Source of the DNA: Paenibacillus sp. SY21-1
Lineage (GTDB): Bacteria; Bacillota; Bacilli; Paenibacillales; Paenibacillaceae
Assembly (NCBI RefSeq): GCF_005222705.1
Contig: NZ_STGF01000033.1
Span: 17,721 to 81,720, forward strand
Reading direction: 5' to 3'
Length of the DNA stretch: 64,000 nt
Shown: piece after piece, positions 18,091-29,885 of the stretch
Layout: each line of letters begins with the position of its first letter
How positions within the stretch are numbered: the first letter of the stretch is position 1
The notes under the pieces: generated by a model
Told to the model about the DNA's origin: nothing
Databases searched by the model: none
The model's input: only the letters and a program-made list of their open reading frames with translations
Position numbers and translations under genes: made by a program

Positions 18091-19133
18091 TATACGTCCG
18101 CTCCCGTAAACGTCACGATGCGGCTTCCTTCCGTAACCGTTCCGATACGGTAAGCCTTTTCTCCCAGCTCAGCGGCAACGCTCAATGCTTGCTCCGCCTG
18201 ATCGGCGGGCACAACGACGACGAGGCCGATGCCCATGTTGAACGTTGTGAACATATCGCGGTTCGTAATGCCGCCCTTCTCCTGCATCAATCCGAAGATC
18301 GGCAGAATCGGCCATGAGCCGTAAGCGATATCCACGTTGACGCCCTCAGGCAGCACGCGCGGAATGTTCTCGATAAAGCCGCCGCCCGTAATATGCGCCA
18401 TGCCTTTGACATTTACCGCTTCGATCAACTTTAAAGCCGACTTGACGTAAATGCGCGTTGGCTCTAGCAGCACATCGCCAAGCTTCGCTCCGTCCAGCTC
18501 ATCAAGCTGCTGCTGCAGGCTCAGTCCCGCTTCTTCCAGCAGCAGACGGCGAACAAGCGAAAACCCGTTGCTGTGAATGCCGCTGGAGGCAAAACCGATA
18601 ACCGCGTCGCCGGCTGCAATCGTAGAGCCGTCGATCATTTTCGGACGGTCAACGATGCCGACTGTAAAGCCTGCAATATCGTATTCCCCTTCGCCGTACA
18701 TGCCCGGCATTTCAGCCGTCTCGCCGCCGATCAGCGAACAGCCGGCTTGCACGCAGCCCTCGGAGATGCCCGCAACGATGGCTTCGATTTTCTCGGGCAC
18801 AACCTTGTCGCATGCCAAATAGTCAAGGAAGAACAGCGGCTCCGCCCCTTGCACGATAATGTCGTTCACGCACATCGCTACGGCATCGATACCGATGGTG
18901 TCATGCTTGTCCATCGCAAAAGCAAGCTTCAGCTTTGTTCCTACGCCGTCCGTGCCCGAGACAAGCACCGGCTCCTCGTACTTTTCCTTGTTCAGGCTGA
19001 ACAGCCCGCCAAAGCCGCCGAGCTCCGCCAGCACCTCCGGACGGTATGTCCGCTTAACGTGCTTTTTCATTCGTTCAACCGCTTCATTGCCCGCTGCAAT
19101 ATCGACGCCGGCTTTTTTGTACGCTTCTGACAC
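18090..19133 (-). CDS. purM: Phosphoribosylformylglycinamidine cyclo-ligase (AIR synthetase)
   Basis: A 347-residue enzyme that closes the imidazole ring with ATP. The family landmarks VSGTDGVGTKL (near 58), MCVNDIIVQGAEPLFFLDY and GGETAEMPGMY are intact, as is ITGGGFIENIPRVLP. The start is GTG with AAGGAG ten bases upstream. A gap of about 260 bases separates it from purF. Confidence 0.97.
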   Translation of the reverse strand: MSEAYKKAGVDIAAGNEAVERMKKHVKRTYRPEVLAELGGFGGLFSLNKEKYEEPVLVSGTDGVGTKLKLAFAMDKHDTIGIDAVAMCVNDIIVQGAEPLFFLDYLACDKVVPEKIEAIVAGISEGCVQAGCSLIGGETAEMPGMYGEGEYDIAGFTVGIVDRPKMIDGSTIAAGDAVIGFASSGIHSNGFSLVRRLLLEEAGLSLQQQLDELDGAKLGDVLLEPTRIYVKSALKLIEAVNVKGMAHITGGGFIENIPRVLPEGVNVDIAYGSWPILPIFGLMQEKGGITNRDMFTTFNMGIGLVVVVPADQAEQALSVAAELGEKAYRIGTVTEGSRIVTFTGADV

Positions 19134-19247
19134 GATCGGTCAACTCCTTCATTTCGCTTGTTTTGCTTGTTATGACTAACCCCGGCTATTGCCCGCGGCT
19201 GCGCTTGCTAGAGTAGCTCCCGTTCCCTTCAGGCGACACCGCCCGGC

Positions 19248-19288
19248 AAAGCCTCCCAATCGGCTGTATGCCGATTGCGCCGGGTTTA
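19248..19288 (-). promoter_or_regulatory. Nested stem-loop in the purF-purM gap
   Basis: An outer CCCGGC/GCCGGG stem encloses AATCGGC/GCCGATT with a TGTAT loop. There is no T tract, so termination is not expected. It may be a processing or stability element within the operon transcript. The rest of the 258-base gap shows nothing recognisable. Confidence 0.45.
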
Positions 19289-19391
19289 TTTCTCTATTCG
19301 TCCGCTGCGCTGCGCGGCCGGGCCTCATGCTTTGTCTGTTGTAAGCCGCAGCCGCCGCGCCATTTCCCCCGTTGCCATACTTGCCGCAGCG

Positions 19392-20857
19392 TTAACAGCT
19401 GCAGCTTTTGTCCGATTCCTCGTTCACATAGGTCGGATAATCGTTATCGAAGCAGGCGAGGCACATGCCGCGATTGTACGCGCCGTCATTGCCGCCTACC
19501 GAATCTACAAATCCTGCATCGCTTAAAAAAGACAGCGAATCCGCGTTAATCTGCTTGCGAATTTCCTCCACCGTCCGGTAAGAAGCGATCAGCTCCTTGC
19601 GGTCGGGCGTATCAATGCCGTAATAGCAAGGATTTTTGAAAGGCGGAGAGGTGATGCGAACATGCACCTCAGTCGCGCCCGCTTCGCGAAGCAGGTTGAC
19701 GATCCTTAGCGATGTCGTGCCGCGTACGATCGAATCGTCGATCATGACGACACGTTTGCCCTCAACGACCTTGCGGACCGCCGACAGCTTCATTTTGACG
19801 CCTTTTTCGCGCAATTCCTGCGACGGCTGGATAAACGTGCGGCCGGTGTATTTATTTTTTATAAGGCCAAGCTCGTAAGGAATACCTGTCTGCTCCGCAT
19901 AGCCGATCGCCGCCGAAATACTCGAATCAGGCACCCCGGTTACGATATCCGCATCGACGAAGGACTCCTGCGCGAGCTGGCGTCCCATCCGCTTGCGCGC
20001 CGAGTGAATGTTAATGCCGTTAATATCGCTGTCCGGTCTTGCAAAATAAATATATTCCATCGCGCAAGTCGCTCGCCGGTCAACCTTGGCGTAACGATCC
20101 TCGCGCATACCGTTTGCGTCAAAAATAAGCAGCTCGCCCGGCTGAACGTCGCGCACGTATTCCGCGCCAATCGTCTCAAACGCGCACGTTTCCGACGAGA
20201 ATACAAAGCCGTCGCCGATCGCGCCCATGACAAGCGGACGCAAGCCGTTCGGATCGGAAGCGACCAGAAGCTTGTCGTTGGTCATAATCAGGAAGGCAAA
20301 GCCGCCGACGATGCGCTGAAGCGCCTCTTTGGCCGCCGTCTCGAAATCCTTGGGCGAACGTGCGATAAGATGGGCAATGACCTCGGTATCGCTGGACGTC
20401 TGAAAAATCGAGCCCGACATTTCAAGCTCGCGGCGAATTTCCGGCGCATTGACGATATTGCCGTTCGTCGCAACCGCCAGGTCGCCATCCCGATAACGGA
20501 AAATAAGCGGCTGCGCATTCGCAAGCTTGCTCTCTCCCGCCGTCGAATAACGGACATGCCCGATGGCGCGATCGCCGGCAAGCATATCCAGCTTGTCCTT
20601 GTCGAATACTTCCTTCACAAGGCCCATGCCGCGGTGGTAAGCGAACTTGTTGCCATTCTTCGTGTCCACCGTACAAATGCCGGAGCTTTCTTCGCCGCGA
20701 TGCTGCAAAGCATGCAAGCCGTAATACGAAAGGTTCGACGCATCGGGGAGGTTGAATACCCCGAATACGCCGCACTCCTCACGAAGCTTGTCAAAAATAT
20801 CGTCGCGGCCGATGCCTTCGTTATAATGGTCTCCCGTCCACAGCACAGGCTCCTGTC

Positions 20858-20873
<16 letters not shown>
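19392..20873 (-). CDS. purF: Amidophosphoribosyltransferase
   Basis: A 493-residue glutamine PRPP amidotransferase, the committed step of purine synthesis. A propeptide of about 33 residues precedes the nucleophile Cys34 in REECGVFGVF; this is longer than the 11-residue B. subtilis propeptide. The PRPP loop VVMIDDSIVRGTTS is present. Cysteines at CAMEYIYF, NPCYYG and MCLACFDNDYP match the four ligands of the oxygen-sensitive 4Fe-4S cluster of the Bacillus enzyme. It overlaps the purL 3' end by 16 bases. Confidence 0.97.
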
Positions 20874-23078
<2,205 letters not shown>

Positions 23079-23101
<23 letters not shown>

Positions 23102-23774
23102 GCTGTTCCCTCCATGCGTTCAAAATCGATGTAAACATCCGTTTGCCGTCTTCCGAGCCGAGCAATTGATTAACCGCACGCTCCGGATGCGGCATCATGC
23201 CCACGACGTTGCCTGCTTTGTTGCTGATGCCCGCGATGTTGTCTACCGAACCGTTCGGGTTCGTGTCGCCAGCGTAGCGGAATACGATTTGATTGTTTGC
23301 CTTAAGCTCGGCAAGCGTCTCGTCGTCACAGTAATAGTTGCCTTCGCCATGCGCAATCGGAATTTGAATAACTTCACCTTGCGCATATTGGTTAGTGAAG
23401 GCTGTTTGATTATTGACCACTTCCAGCGGCGATTGATGGCAGCGGAACTTCAGTCCGTTGTTGCGAATCAATGCGCCAGGCAGAAGTCTTGCTTCCGTCA
23501 AAATTTGGAACCCGTTGCAAATGCCAAGGATATATTTTCCGGCTTCGGCCGCTTTTTTCACTTCGTTCATAACATTCGCGAAATGGGCAATCGCGCCGCA
23601 GCGGAGGTAGTCGCCGTAAGAGAAGCCGCCAGGTACAAGAATCGCATCGTAAGCGGACAGGTCCGTAGCAGTGTGCCATACGTAATCAACAGGCTGGCCG
23701 ATTGTTTCTTCTACTGCCTTGTAGCAGTCGATGTCGCAGTTCGAGCCGGGAAATACGAGTACCGCAAACTTCAT
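23079..23774 (-). CDS. purQ: Phosphoribosylformylglycinamidine synthase subunit PurQ
   Basis: The 231-residue class I glutamine amidotransferase subunit. The nucleophile Cys lies in LGICNGFQ (near 87), and the His-Glu pair in MMPHPERAVNQ. It supplies ammonia to PurL and starts three bases after purS. Confidence 0.97.
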
Positions 23775-23777
23775 CGC

Positions 23778-24020
23778 TTAGCCCTCCAGTTCGAATCGGA
23801 AGTCTTCTACAACCGTATTGGCGAACAGCTTCTCGCACATGGCTTTCAGACGCGTCTCCGCTTCTGCGCGGTCGGTTGTGTCAAGCTCCACCTCGATGTA
23901 TTTGCCGATGCGGACTTTGCCTACCTCGGAGAATCCTAGCGTGTGAAGCGCTCCTTGCACTGCGGTTCCTTGCGGGTCCAAAACGTTTTGCTTAATGGTG
24001 ACGTAGACGGTTGCCTTCAT
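23778..24020 (-). CDS. purS: Phosphoribosylformylglycinamidine synthase subunit PurS
   Basis: The 80-residue PurS subunit that helps assemble PurL and PurQ. The conserved YVTIKQNVLDPQGTAV and GKYIEVEL segments are present, and AGGAGG precedes the ATG. It normally follows purC closely; here a 1.37-kb non-coding block intervenes. Confidence 0.96.
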   Translation of the reverse strand: MKATVYVTIKQNVLDPQGTAVQGALHTLGFSEVGKVRIGKYIEVELDTTDRAEAETRLKAMCEKLFANTVVEDFRFELEG

Positions 24021-24561
24021 AATAGCCTCCTGAAAATGGGTTTTTCTCGGATCGGGTAAGGATTGTATGGCTCGCTGTCGCGTACGCCTGGGGGTTATTG
24101 CCTCCGTCGCTCTTCGCGTGAATGTCTCGGTACGCCGCTTTCGCGACTCCCCCGGTCTCCAGCGTAAACGGCTGTCGCCGTCCTCTGGCGGAAAAAGCTG
24201 ACGTTTCGCTTAGAAATATAAGCCCGAATATGCAAGTAACACTTATATCTGCTTATAGGTTCAAAAAGCGATTGCTGCCGCTCTTCGGCAACAACCCCGG
24301 ACGCTTCCGCTCCGCGAGCCTCCTTCTCCTAAACCCTCCCGAGCTCGGTCGGTGAAGCAAGGTGCAGCCGCGCTGCCCGCTGGCTGCGTGTTGTTTTGGC
24401 AGAGCAGCCTTTATCGGCCACCTAAACACGCCATATTTTTTCATGAGCCTGCCTTAGCTAGACTCTTTGTAATCCATGACTTTCTTAGCATGCTATGCGA
24501 GCTTGCCGGGGCACTATCGTGCTGAGCGAGACTGCCTTGGCACGCACGAGCTTTTTTCGAT
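24021..24561. other. Non-coding part of the purC-purS insertion
   Basis: No plausible gene on either strand. It includes dispersed repeat copy B and otherwise GC-rich sequence without recognisable signals. It must be transcribed for purS and the downstream genes to share the upstream promoter, because no alternative promoter was recognised. Confidence 0.5.
24161..24275 (+). repeat. Dispersed repeat, copy B
   Basis: The best-preserved of the three copies (others at 4187-4265 and 57881-57990). It contains a small hairpin ACGGC-TGTC-GCCGT, GGCGGAAAAAGCTGACG, TTTCGC and ATAAGCCCGAATATG, then a CTTATA pair that copy A lacks and copy C has. Confidence 0.7.
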
Positions 24562-25377
24562 GCTCTATAGTCGCTTTTGTGATTAACTTCGCGCTTCCGT
24601 AAGCCCATTGCCGAGCTCTATAGTCACTTTTGTGACTCATTTCGCTCCCGCGAGCTCATTTCAGCGCTCTATAGTCACTTTTGTGACTCATTCCGCTCTC
24701 ACCAGCTCATTCCAGCGCTCTATAGTCACTTTTGTGACTCATTTCGCTCCCGCGAGCTCATTTCAGCGCTCTATAGTCACTTTTGTGACTCATTTCGCTC
24801 CCGCGAGCTCATTCCAGCGCTCTATAGTCACTTTTGTGACTCATTTCGCTCCCGCGAGCTCATTCCAGCGCTCTATAGTCACTTTTGTGACTCATTTCGC
24901 TCTCACCAGCTCATTTCAGCGCTCTATAATCACTTTTGTGACTCATTTCGCTCTCACCAGCTCATTTCAGCGCTCTATAATCACTTTTGTGACTCATTTC
25001 GCTCTCACCAGCTCATTTCAGCGCTCTATAGTCACTTTTGTGACTCATTTCGCTCCCACAAGCTAATTTCAGCGCTCTATAGTCACTTTTATGACTCATT
25101 TCGCTCCCGCGAGCTCATTTCAGCGCTCTATAGTCACTTTTATGACTCATTTCGCTCTACCCAGCTCTTTCCAGCGCTCTATAGTCACTTTCCTAACTAA
25201 CTTCGCTCTCACGAGCTCATTCCAACGCTCTATAGTCACTTTCCTAACTAACTTCGCTCCCGCAAGCTCATTTCAGCGCTCTATAGTCACTTTCCTAACT
25301 AACTTCGCTCCTACAAGCTTATTTCAGCGCTCTATAGTCACATTCCTAACCAACTTCGCTCAGCTGCTATAGCAAGC
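24562..25377 (+). repeat. Sixteen-copy 51-bp tandem repeat inside the purine operon
   Basis: Unit starts fall exactly every 51 bases from 24562 to 25327. The common landmarks are GCGCTCTATAGTCACTTTTG, then a TTCGCTC block and a GAGCTCATTTCA block. Most left-hand units contain a perfect dyad AGTCAC-TTTT-GTGACT; copies 8-9 and 11-12 have one mismatch and the last four read CTTTCCTAACTAACTT, destroying it. The period is a multiple of three, so the plus strand stays open as a 17-residue repeat, but no ribosome binding site supports translation. The array ends ten bases from the purC stop. Confidence 0.95.
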
Positions 25378-25387
25378 TCTCCGTTTC

Positions 25388-26287
25388 CTAAGACAGCTCC
25401 GCGCCGGTCAGGCGGCGGTAAATGTCGCGGTAGCGGGCCGTCGTTTCCGCAACGATGGAGTCGGGCAGCGGGGCCGGCTTGCTGTCGCGGTCCCAATCGG
25501 AGCCGAGCAAGTACGTTCGTACCGGCTCCTTGTCCATGCTGTCGATCTCGATATCGTAAGCGTAGTTCCCCTCCGCCCAGAAGCGCGAGGAATCCGGCGT
25601 GAAAATTTCGTCGATCAGTATAACCTTGCCGTCAATCAGTCCAAACTCGAATTTGCAATCGGCCAGAATGATGCCGTGCTCGGCGCAATAGCCGTGAGCG
25701 AATTCGTACAGCTTGATGCTGCGGTCGCGCAGCTCCTCGGCCAGCTCGGCGCCGACCATTTCGGCCATCCGCTCGAACGGGATGTCCTCGTCGTGGCCCA
25801 CGTCATTCTTGGCCGCCGGCGTGAAGATCGGAGAGGCAAACCGCTCGTTTTTGCGCAAGCCAGCCGGAAGCTCGATGCCGTTAATCGCAGACGTCTGCTG
25901 ATATTGTCTCCAGCCGCCGCCCGTGATATAGCCGCGCACGACACATTCAATATCGATACGCTCTGCCTTGCGGGTAACCATAATCCGGTTCCGCAGCAGC
26001 TCAGGCTCGGTTACGATGTCACCCAGCTTGTCCACGTCGGTATGCACGACATGGTTTGGCTGAATCGCAGCCGTTTGCTCGAACCAATATGCCGACAGAC
26101 GGTTCAACACATTGCCTTTGTCCGGTACGGCAGGGTCAAGCACGTAGTCAAAAGCCGAAATCCGGTCGGTTACGACGATCAGAAAATGCTCGCCAAGGTC
26201 ATACAGCTCGCGCACCTTGCCCTTGTAGACCAGCGGAGCCTTAATGTATGGAGCGGCGGTCGAAATCGCGTTTGAAGTAGCAGTCAT
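25388..26287 (-). CDS. purC: SAICAR synthase
   Basis: A 299-residue phosphoribosylaminoimidazole-succinocarboxamide synthase. It is of the longer subtype (B. subtilis PurC is about 240). Landmarks are YKGKVRELYDLG, ATP-site VTDRISAFDYVL, VVRGYITGGGWRQYQ and the C-terminal LIDEIFTPDSSRFW. It follows purB and is followed by the tandem repeat array rather than directly by purS. Confidence 0.96.
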   Translation of the reverse strand: MTATSNAISTAAPYIKAPLVYKGKVRELYDLGEHFLIVVTDRISAFDYVLDPAVPDKGNVLNRLSAYWFEQTAAIQPNHVVHTDVDKLGDIVTEPELLRNRIMVTRKAERIDIECVVRGYITGGGWRQYQQTSAINGIELPAGLRKNERFASPIFTPAAKNDVGHDEDIPFERMAEMVGAELAEELRDRSIKLYEFAHGYCAEHGIILADCKFEFGLIDGKVILIDEIFTPDSSRFWAEGNYAYDIEIDSMDKEPVRTYLLGSDWDRDSKPAPLPDSIVAETTARYRDIYRRLTGAELS

Positions 26288-26303
26288 AGTCGCTTCCTTC
26301 CTC

Positions 26304-27599
26304 CTAGTTCAAGCCGAGGCGCGTAAAGATCGTATCGACATTTTTGAGATGCCATGCAGGGTTGAAGCAGTCCTCAATCTCTTCAGGGGAAAGCACCTCG
26401 GTAATTTCCGGCGTCGCTTCCACGATGGAGCGGAACTGGCGCTGCTCTTCCCACGCCTGCATCGCACGCGGCTGAACGGTATCGTAAGCCTGCTCGCGGC
26501 TGAAGCCCTTGTCGATCAGCTTCGTCAGCACGCGGCCGGAGAACGGCACGCCATACGTCGCTTGCATGTTGCGCTTCATGTTCTCAGGGAACACTGTCAG
26601 GTTGGCAATGATGTTGCCCAGACGGTTCAGCATGTAGTTCAGCAGCATCGTGGCATCCGGCAAAATAATCCGTTCCGTCGACGAGTGGCTGATATCGCGC
26701 TCATGCCACAGCGGCACGTTCTCGTAAGCGGTCAGCATGTGGCCGCGAATAACGCGGGACAGGCCGGAAATGTTCTCGCAGCCGATCGGGTTGCGTTTGT
26801 GCGGCATAGCCGATGAACCCTTTTGACCTTTGGCAAAAGGCTCCTCTACCTCGCGGAATTCGCTCTTCTGCAAAGCGCGGATTTCCGTTGCGAACTTGTC
26901 CAGCGAAGTCGCGATCAAAGCAAGTGTCGCCATGTATTCGGCATGACGGTCGCGCTGCAGCGTTTGTGTCGAAATAGGCGCAGCCTTGATGCCAAGCTTC
27001 GTACAGACAAACTCTTCAACCTGCGGATCGATGTTCGCGTAGGTGCCGACAGCTCCGGACATTTTACCGTATTGAACGCCATCAGCCGCATGGTGGAAAC
27101 GTTCCAGGTTCCGCTTCATTTCCTCGTACCAGAGCGCCATTTTCAGGCCAAAAGTCGTTGGCTCCGCGTGTACGCCATGCGTACGGCCCATCATTGGAGT
27201 ATCTTTATATTGAATCGCCTTGTTCCGCAAAATTTCAACGAAACGCTCGATGTCCTTCACCAGAATCTCGTTCGCCTGCAGCAGCAGGTAGCCAAGCGCT
27301 GTATCCACTACGTCTGTCGATGTCAGGCCGTAGTGCACCCATTTGCGCTCAGGTCCAACCGTCTCGGATACGGCGCGCGTAAACGCGATAACGTCATGGC
27401 GAGTCTCTTGCTCAATCTCATAAATCCGGTCAATATCGAAGCTCGCCGAGCGGCGCAGCGCCTCAACGTCCTCCTTGGGAATAACGCCCAGCTCCGACCA
27501 AGCCTCGCAAGCGCAAAGCTCAACCTCCAGCCATGCCTTGAACTTGTTCTCCTCGGTCCAGATCGCTCTCATTTCCGGTCTGCTGTAACGCTCCAACAT
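26304..27599 (-). CDS. purB: Adenylosuccinate lyase
   Basis: A 431-residue fumarase-superfamily lyase acting twice in purine synthesis (SAICAR and adenylosuccinate cleavage). The superfamily signature GSSAMPHKRNP (near 262) carries the catalytic loop serines. MMGRTHGVHAEPTTFG and TSTDVVDTA supply the other active-site residues. Confidence 0.97.
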   Translation of the reverse strand: MLERYSRPEMRAIWTEENKFKAWLEVELCACEAWSELGVIPKEDVEALRRSASFDIDRIYEIEQETRHDVIAFTRAVSETVGPERKWVHYGLTSTDVVDTALGYLLLQANEILVKDIERFVEILRNKAIQYKDTPMMGRTHGVHAEPTTFGLKMALWYEEMKRNLERFHHAADGVQYGKMSGAVGTYANIDPQVEEFVCTKLGIKAAPISTQTLQRDRHAEYMATLALIATSLDKFATEIRALQKSEFREVEEPFAKGQKGSSAMPHKRNPIGCENISGLSRVIRGHMLTAYENVPLWHERDISHSSTERIILPDATMLLNYMLNRLGNIIANLTVFPENMKRNMQATYGVPFSGRVLTKLIDKGFSREQAYDTVQPRAMQAWEEQRQFRSIVEATPEITEVLSPEEIEDCFNPAWHLKNVDTIFTRLGLN

Positions 27600-27606
27600 G
27601 CTCTCT

Positions 27607-28884
27607 TCACACCTTCCAAATGTTTGTTTCCTGTATCCAGTCTAACGCGGCTTCCACGCTTGGGGCAAGCACGTTGACATGGCCCATCTTCCGTTTGAAT
27701 ACCGCTTCCTTCTTCCCGTACAAATGCACCTTAGGGGCGGCTCCAAGCCGTTCCGCCGCTTCATCGCGACGTCCCATCAGTCCCAGCAGGGGCTCCACGT
27801 GCTGCCCCAGCACATTGACCATAACAACCGGGCTCATCAATGCCGTATCGCCCAGCGGAAGATTGCACACCGCCCGAACGTGCTGCTCGAATTGCGACGT
27901 CCGGCAAGCCTCCATCGTATAATGCCCGCTGTTGTGCGGCCGCGGCGCAAGCTCGTTGACGTACAGCTCGCCGTCCGCCGTATAGAACAGCTCGACTGCG
28001 ATCAGCCCGACGACGCCAAGCCCCTCCGCGATCCGGATGGCCAGGCGCTCCGCCTCGCGCTGCACGTCCTCGCTAATGCGGGCCGGCACGATCGACAGAT
28101 GCAAAATATTGTCGACGTGGATGTTCTCAGCCGGAGGAAAAGCCTTAATCTCGCCCTGCGGGCTCCGTGCCGCAATGACCGATAATTCCTTCTCGAAGCG
28201 AATGAATTGCTCCAGCACCAGTTGGACGCCAGCTCGCGACAGCGTGCCGTAAGCCTCCGCAATTTCGTCCGTGCTGCGGATTACCCACTGGCCTTTGCCG
28301 TCGTAGCCGCCCATCGCCGTTTTCAGGACGCACGGCGTTCCGAACGCCGCCACCGCTTCCCGCAGCTCATCCTCGCTCCGAATCTCGCGATATGGGGCAA
28401 CCCGCACGCCAGCGGCTTCGATCGCCCGCTTCTCGCGAAGGCGATGCTGCGTCGTATACAGCAGCTCGCTGCCCTGCGGCACGTACGATTCCGACATCAG
28501 CATCGCCGCCACGTCTGCGTCGACGTTCTCGAATTCGTACGTGATCACATCCGAGCGCTTCGCCAGCTCGCGCGCCGCTTCGCGGTCGTCATAGGCCGCA
28601 ACGATCTGCTCCGCGACCTGTCCAGTCGGGCTGTCCGGCGTCGGGTCCAGCGCAACGAAGCGGTAGCCCATCGCGCTGCCTGCGTTCGCCATCATTCGGC
28701 CTAGCTGGCCGCCGCCCAAAATGCCGATCGTGCTGCCCGGGAGCAGCGTTCGCGCGCCCGCTTGCGTCAATTGACCGGCATCGGTCGCCGCAGCCGCAGA
28801 CTGTGCAGCCGAAACGTTCGCCTGCTCCAGCCCGCTGCCATGCTCCGCTTTAGCTCCGCTTAGCTTGCCCGCTTCGCCGCTCAT
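27607..28884 (-). CDS. purK: N5-carboxyaminoimidazole ribonucleotide synthase
   Basis: An ATP-grasp enzyme of 425 residues that makes N5-CAIR from AIR, ATP and bicarbonate. The nucleotide fold begins TIGILGGGQLGRMM (near 52), and the ATP-grasp core includes KTAMGGYDGKGQWV and NELAPRPHNSGHYT. The first 48 residues are an Ala/Gly/Gln-rich extension not typical of PurK. The start overlaps purE by four bases (ATGA). Confidence 0.96.
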   Translation of the reverse strand: MSGEAGKLSGAKAEHGSGLEQANVSAAQSAAAATDAGQLTQAGARTLLPGSTIGILGGGQLGRMMANAGSAMGYRFVALDPTPDSPTGQVAEQIVAAYDDREAARELAKRSDVITYEFENVDADVAAMLMSESYVPQGSELLYTTQHRLREKRAIEAAGVRVAPYREIRSEDELREAVAAFGTPCVLKTAMGGYDGKGQWVIRSTDEIAEAYGTLSRAGVQLVLEQFIRFEKELSVIAARSPQGEIKAFPPAENIHVDNILHLSIVPARISEDVQREAERLAIRIAEGLGVVGLIAVELFYTADGELYVNELAPRPHNSGHYTMEACRTSQFEQHVRAVCNLPLGDTALMSPVVMVNVLGQHVEPLLGLMGRRDEAAERLGAAPKVHLYGKKEAVFKRKMGHVNVLAPSVEAALDWIQETNIWKV

Positions 28885-29366
28885 AGCGTTTCACTGCTTT
28901 CCAGCACTTCCTGCTTCACGCGCTCGCGGCGCGCAATCACGCGCGCCTGCACCTCGGGATCGAATGCGCCAAGCATTTGCGCGGCCAGCAGACCGGCATT
29001 CGTGCCGCCCGCATTTCCGATAGCAACTGTAGCGACCGGAATACCGCCGGGCATTTGAACGATCGACAGCAGCGAATCCAGTCCGCTGAGGTTCGATGAT
29101 TTCACGGGAACGCCAATAACCGGCAAAATCGTCTTTGCAGCGACCATGCCGGGCAAATGCGCGGCTCCTCCGGCTCCGGCGATAATCACCTTGAGTCCGC
29201 GCTCCGCTGCAGTTTCCGCGTATTCAAACATCAGATCCGGCGTACGATGCGCCGAAACAACCTTTTTCTCATAAGGAATTTGCAATTCCTCCAGAACGTC
29301 GCAGGCTAGTTTCATTGTGTCCCAATCCGATTTGCTGCCCATGATGACGCCCACCTTCGCAGACAT
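28881..29366 (-). CDS. purE: N5-carboxyaminoimidazole ribonucleotide mutase
   Basis: The 161-residue class I PurE, which converts N5-CAIR to CAIR. GVIMGSKSDWDTM (near 7), SAHRTPDLMFEYA and AGAGGAAHLPGMVA line the active site. It is the first gene of the operon and lies about 80 bases past the leader terminator. Confidence 0.97.
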   Translation of the reverse strand: MSAKVGVIMGSKSDWDTMKLACDVLEELQIPYEKKVVSAHRTPDLMFEYAETAAERGLKVIIAGAGGAAHLPGMVAAKTILPVIGVPVKSSNLSGLDSLLSIVQMPGGIPVATVAIGNAGGTNAGLLAAQMLGAFDPEVQARVIARRERVKQEVLESSETL

Positions 29367-29448
29367 GCGATCAAACCCACTTTCATCTATAGAATATAAA
29401 AACAGTAAAGCCTTGATTCCCGCTTGCTCCTGCCTGGTCCGAAACGCA

Positions 29449-29490
29449 AAAAAATCCTAAGCAGCCTCATTTGGATGGATTGCCTTAGGA
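29449..29490 (-). terminator. Leader terminator (attenuator) of the purine operon
   Basis: On the minus strand TCCTAAG pairs with CTTAGGA across a loop of about 22 bases and is followed by seven T residues. Its position between the guanine riboswitch and purE makes it the likely switch output. Confidence 0.8.
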
Positions 29491-29748
29491 CCCGGATTCG
29501 ACGAGCAGCGCGCTTGAGCGGATTACGAATTGACATTCGCCATTTCCATCTTCAAGCTGCCGCTTGAATGAAGCTGACAAGGGCTTGCGCTCCCTTCCGC
29601 TAAGACAGCAGAAGGCTGCCCCGCAAAAGAGGCAACCTATGTCGATTCCAATAGGGCATCGGTGCTGCGCAAAGCTGTATGGATAGCCGTTGCAGCCGGC
29701 ATAACTGCCACGCTCCGGCTCGCTGGCTCGCTTGTCATTTCAATCATG

Positions 29749-29812
29749 CTCGTAGTCCGAAAATTAAGGTTTCCGGGTAGAAACATTCAGGCCTGTCCCA
29801 AATATATACGAG
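29749..29812 (-). ncRNA. Purine (guanine) riboswitch
   Basis: On the minus strand the sequence has the purine aptamer layout: P1 CTCGTA/TACGAG, the J2/3 motif GTTTCTACC, and a P3 stem followed by GGACTACGAG. The specificity base before the final UA is C, as in guanine-sensing members (adenine types have U). This matches the leader of the B. subtilis pur operon. The terminator at 29449-29490 is about 260 bases downstream, farther than usual. Confidence 0.92.
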
Positions 29813-29824
29813 ATTATTTTTAAT

Positions 29825-29840
29825 GGGCGGAGTGCTCCGC
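29825..29840 (-). promoter_or_regulatory. 5'-end hairpin of the purine leader
   Basis: The perfect palindrome GGCGGAGCACTCCGCC begins about eight bases after the predicted transcription start and sits before the riboswitch. A 5' stem of this sort could stabilise the transcript. Confidence 0.5.
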
Positions 29841-29854
29841 CTCAAACCTATTCT

Positions 29855-29883
29855 AGTGTATCTAATCGCTAATCGACTGTCAA
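29855..29883 (-). promoter_or_regulatory. Purine operon promoter
   Basis: On the minus strand TTGACA (29878-29883) is separated by 17 bases from TACACT (29855-29860), a good sigma-A pair. Transcription would start near 29848, giving a leader of about 480 bases. Confidence 0.8.
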
Positions 29884-29885
29884 TG

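Noticed and set aside
24608..25372. Open plus-strand frames encoding a 17-residue repeat over the tandem array
   Set aside because: They exist only because the repeat period is a multiple of three. No ribosome binding site or promoter supports them and they are antisense to the operon.
24562..25377. CRISPR array
   Set aside because: Units are contiguous 51-bp tandem copies without unique spacers, and no cas genes are present.
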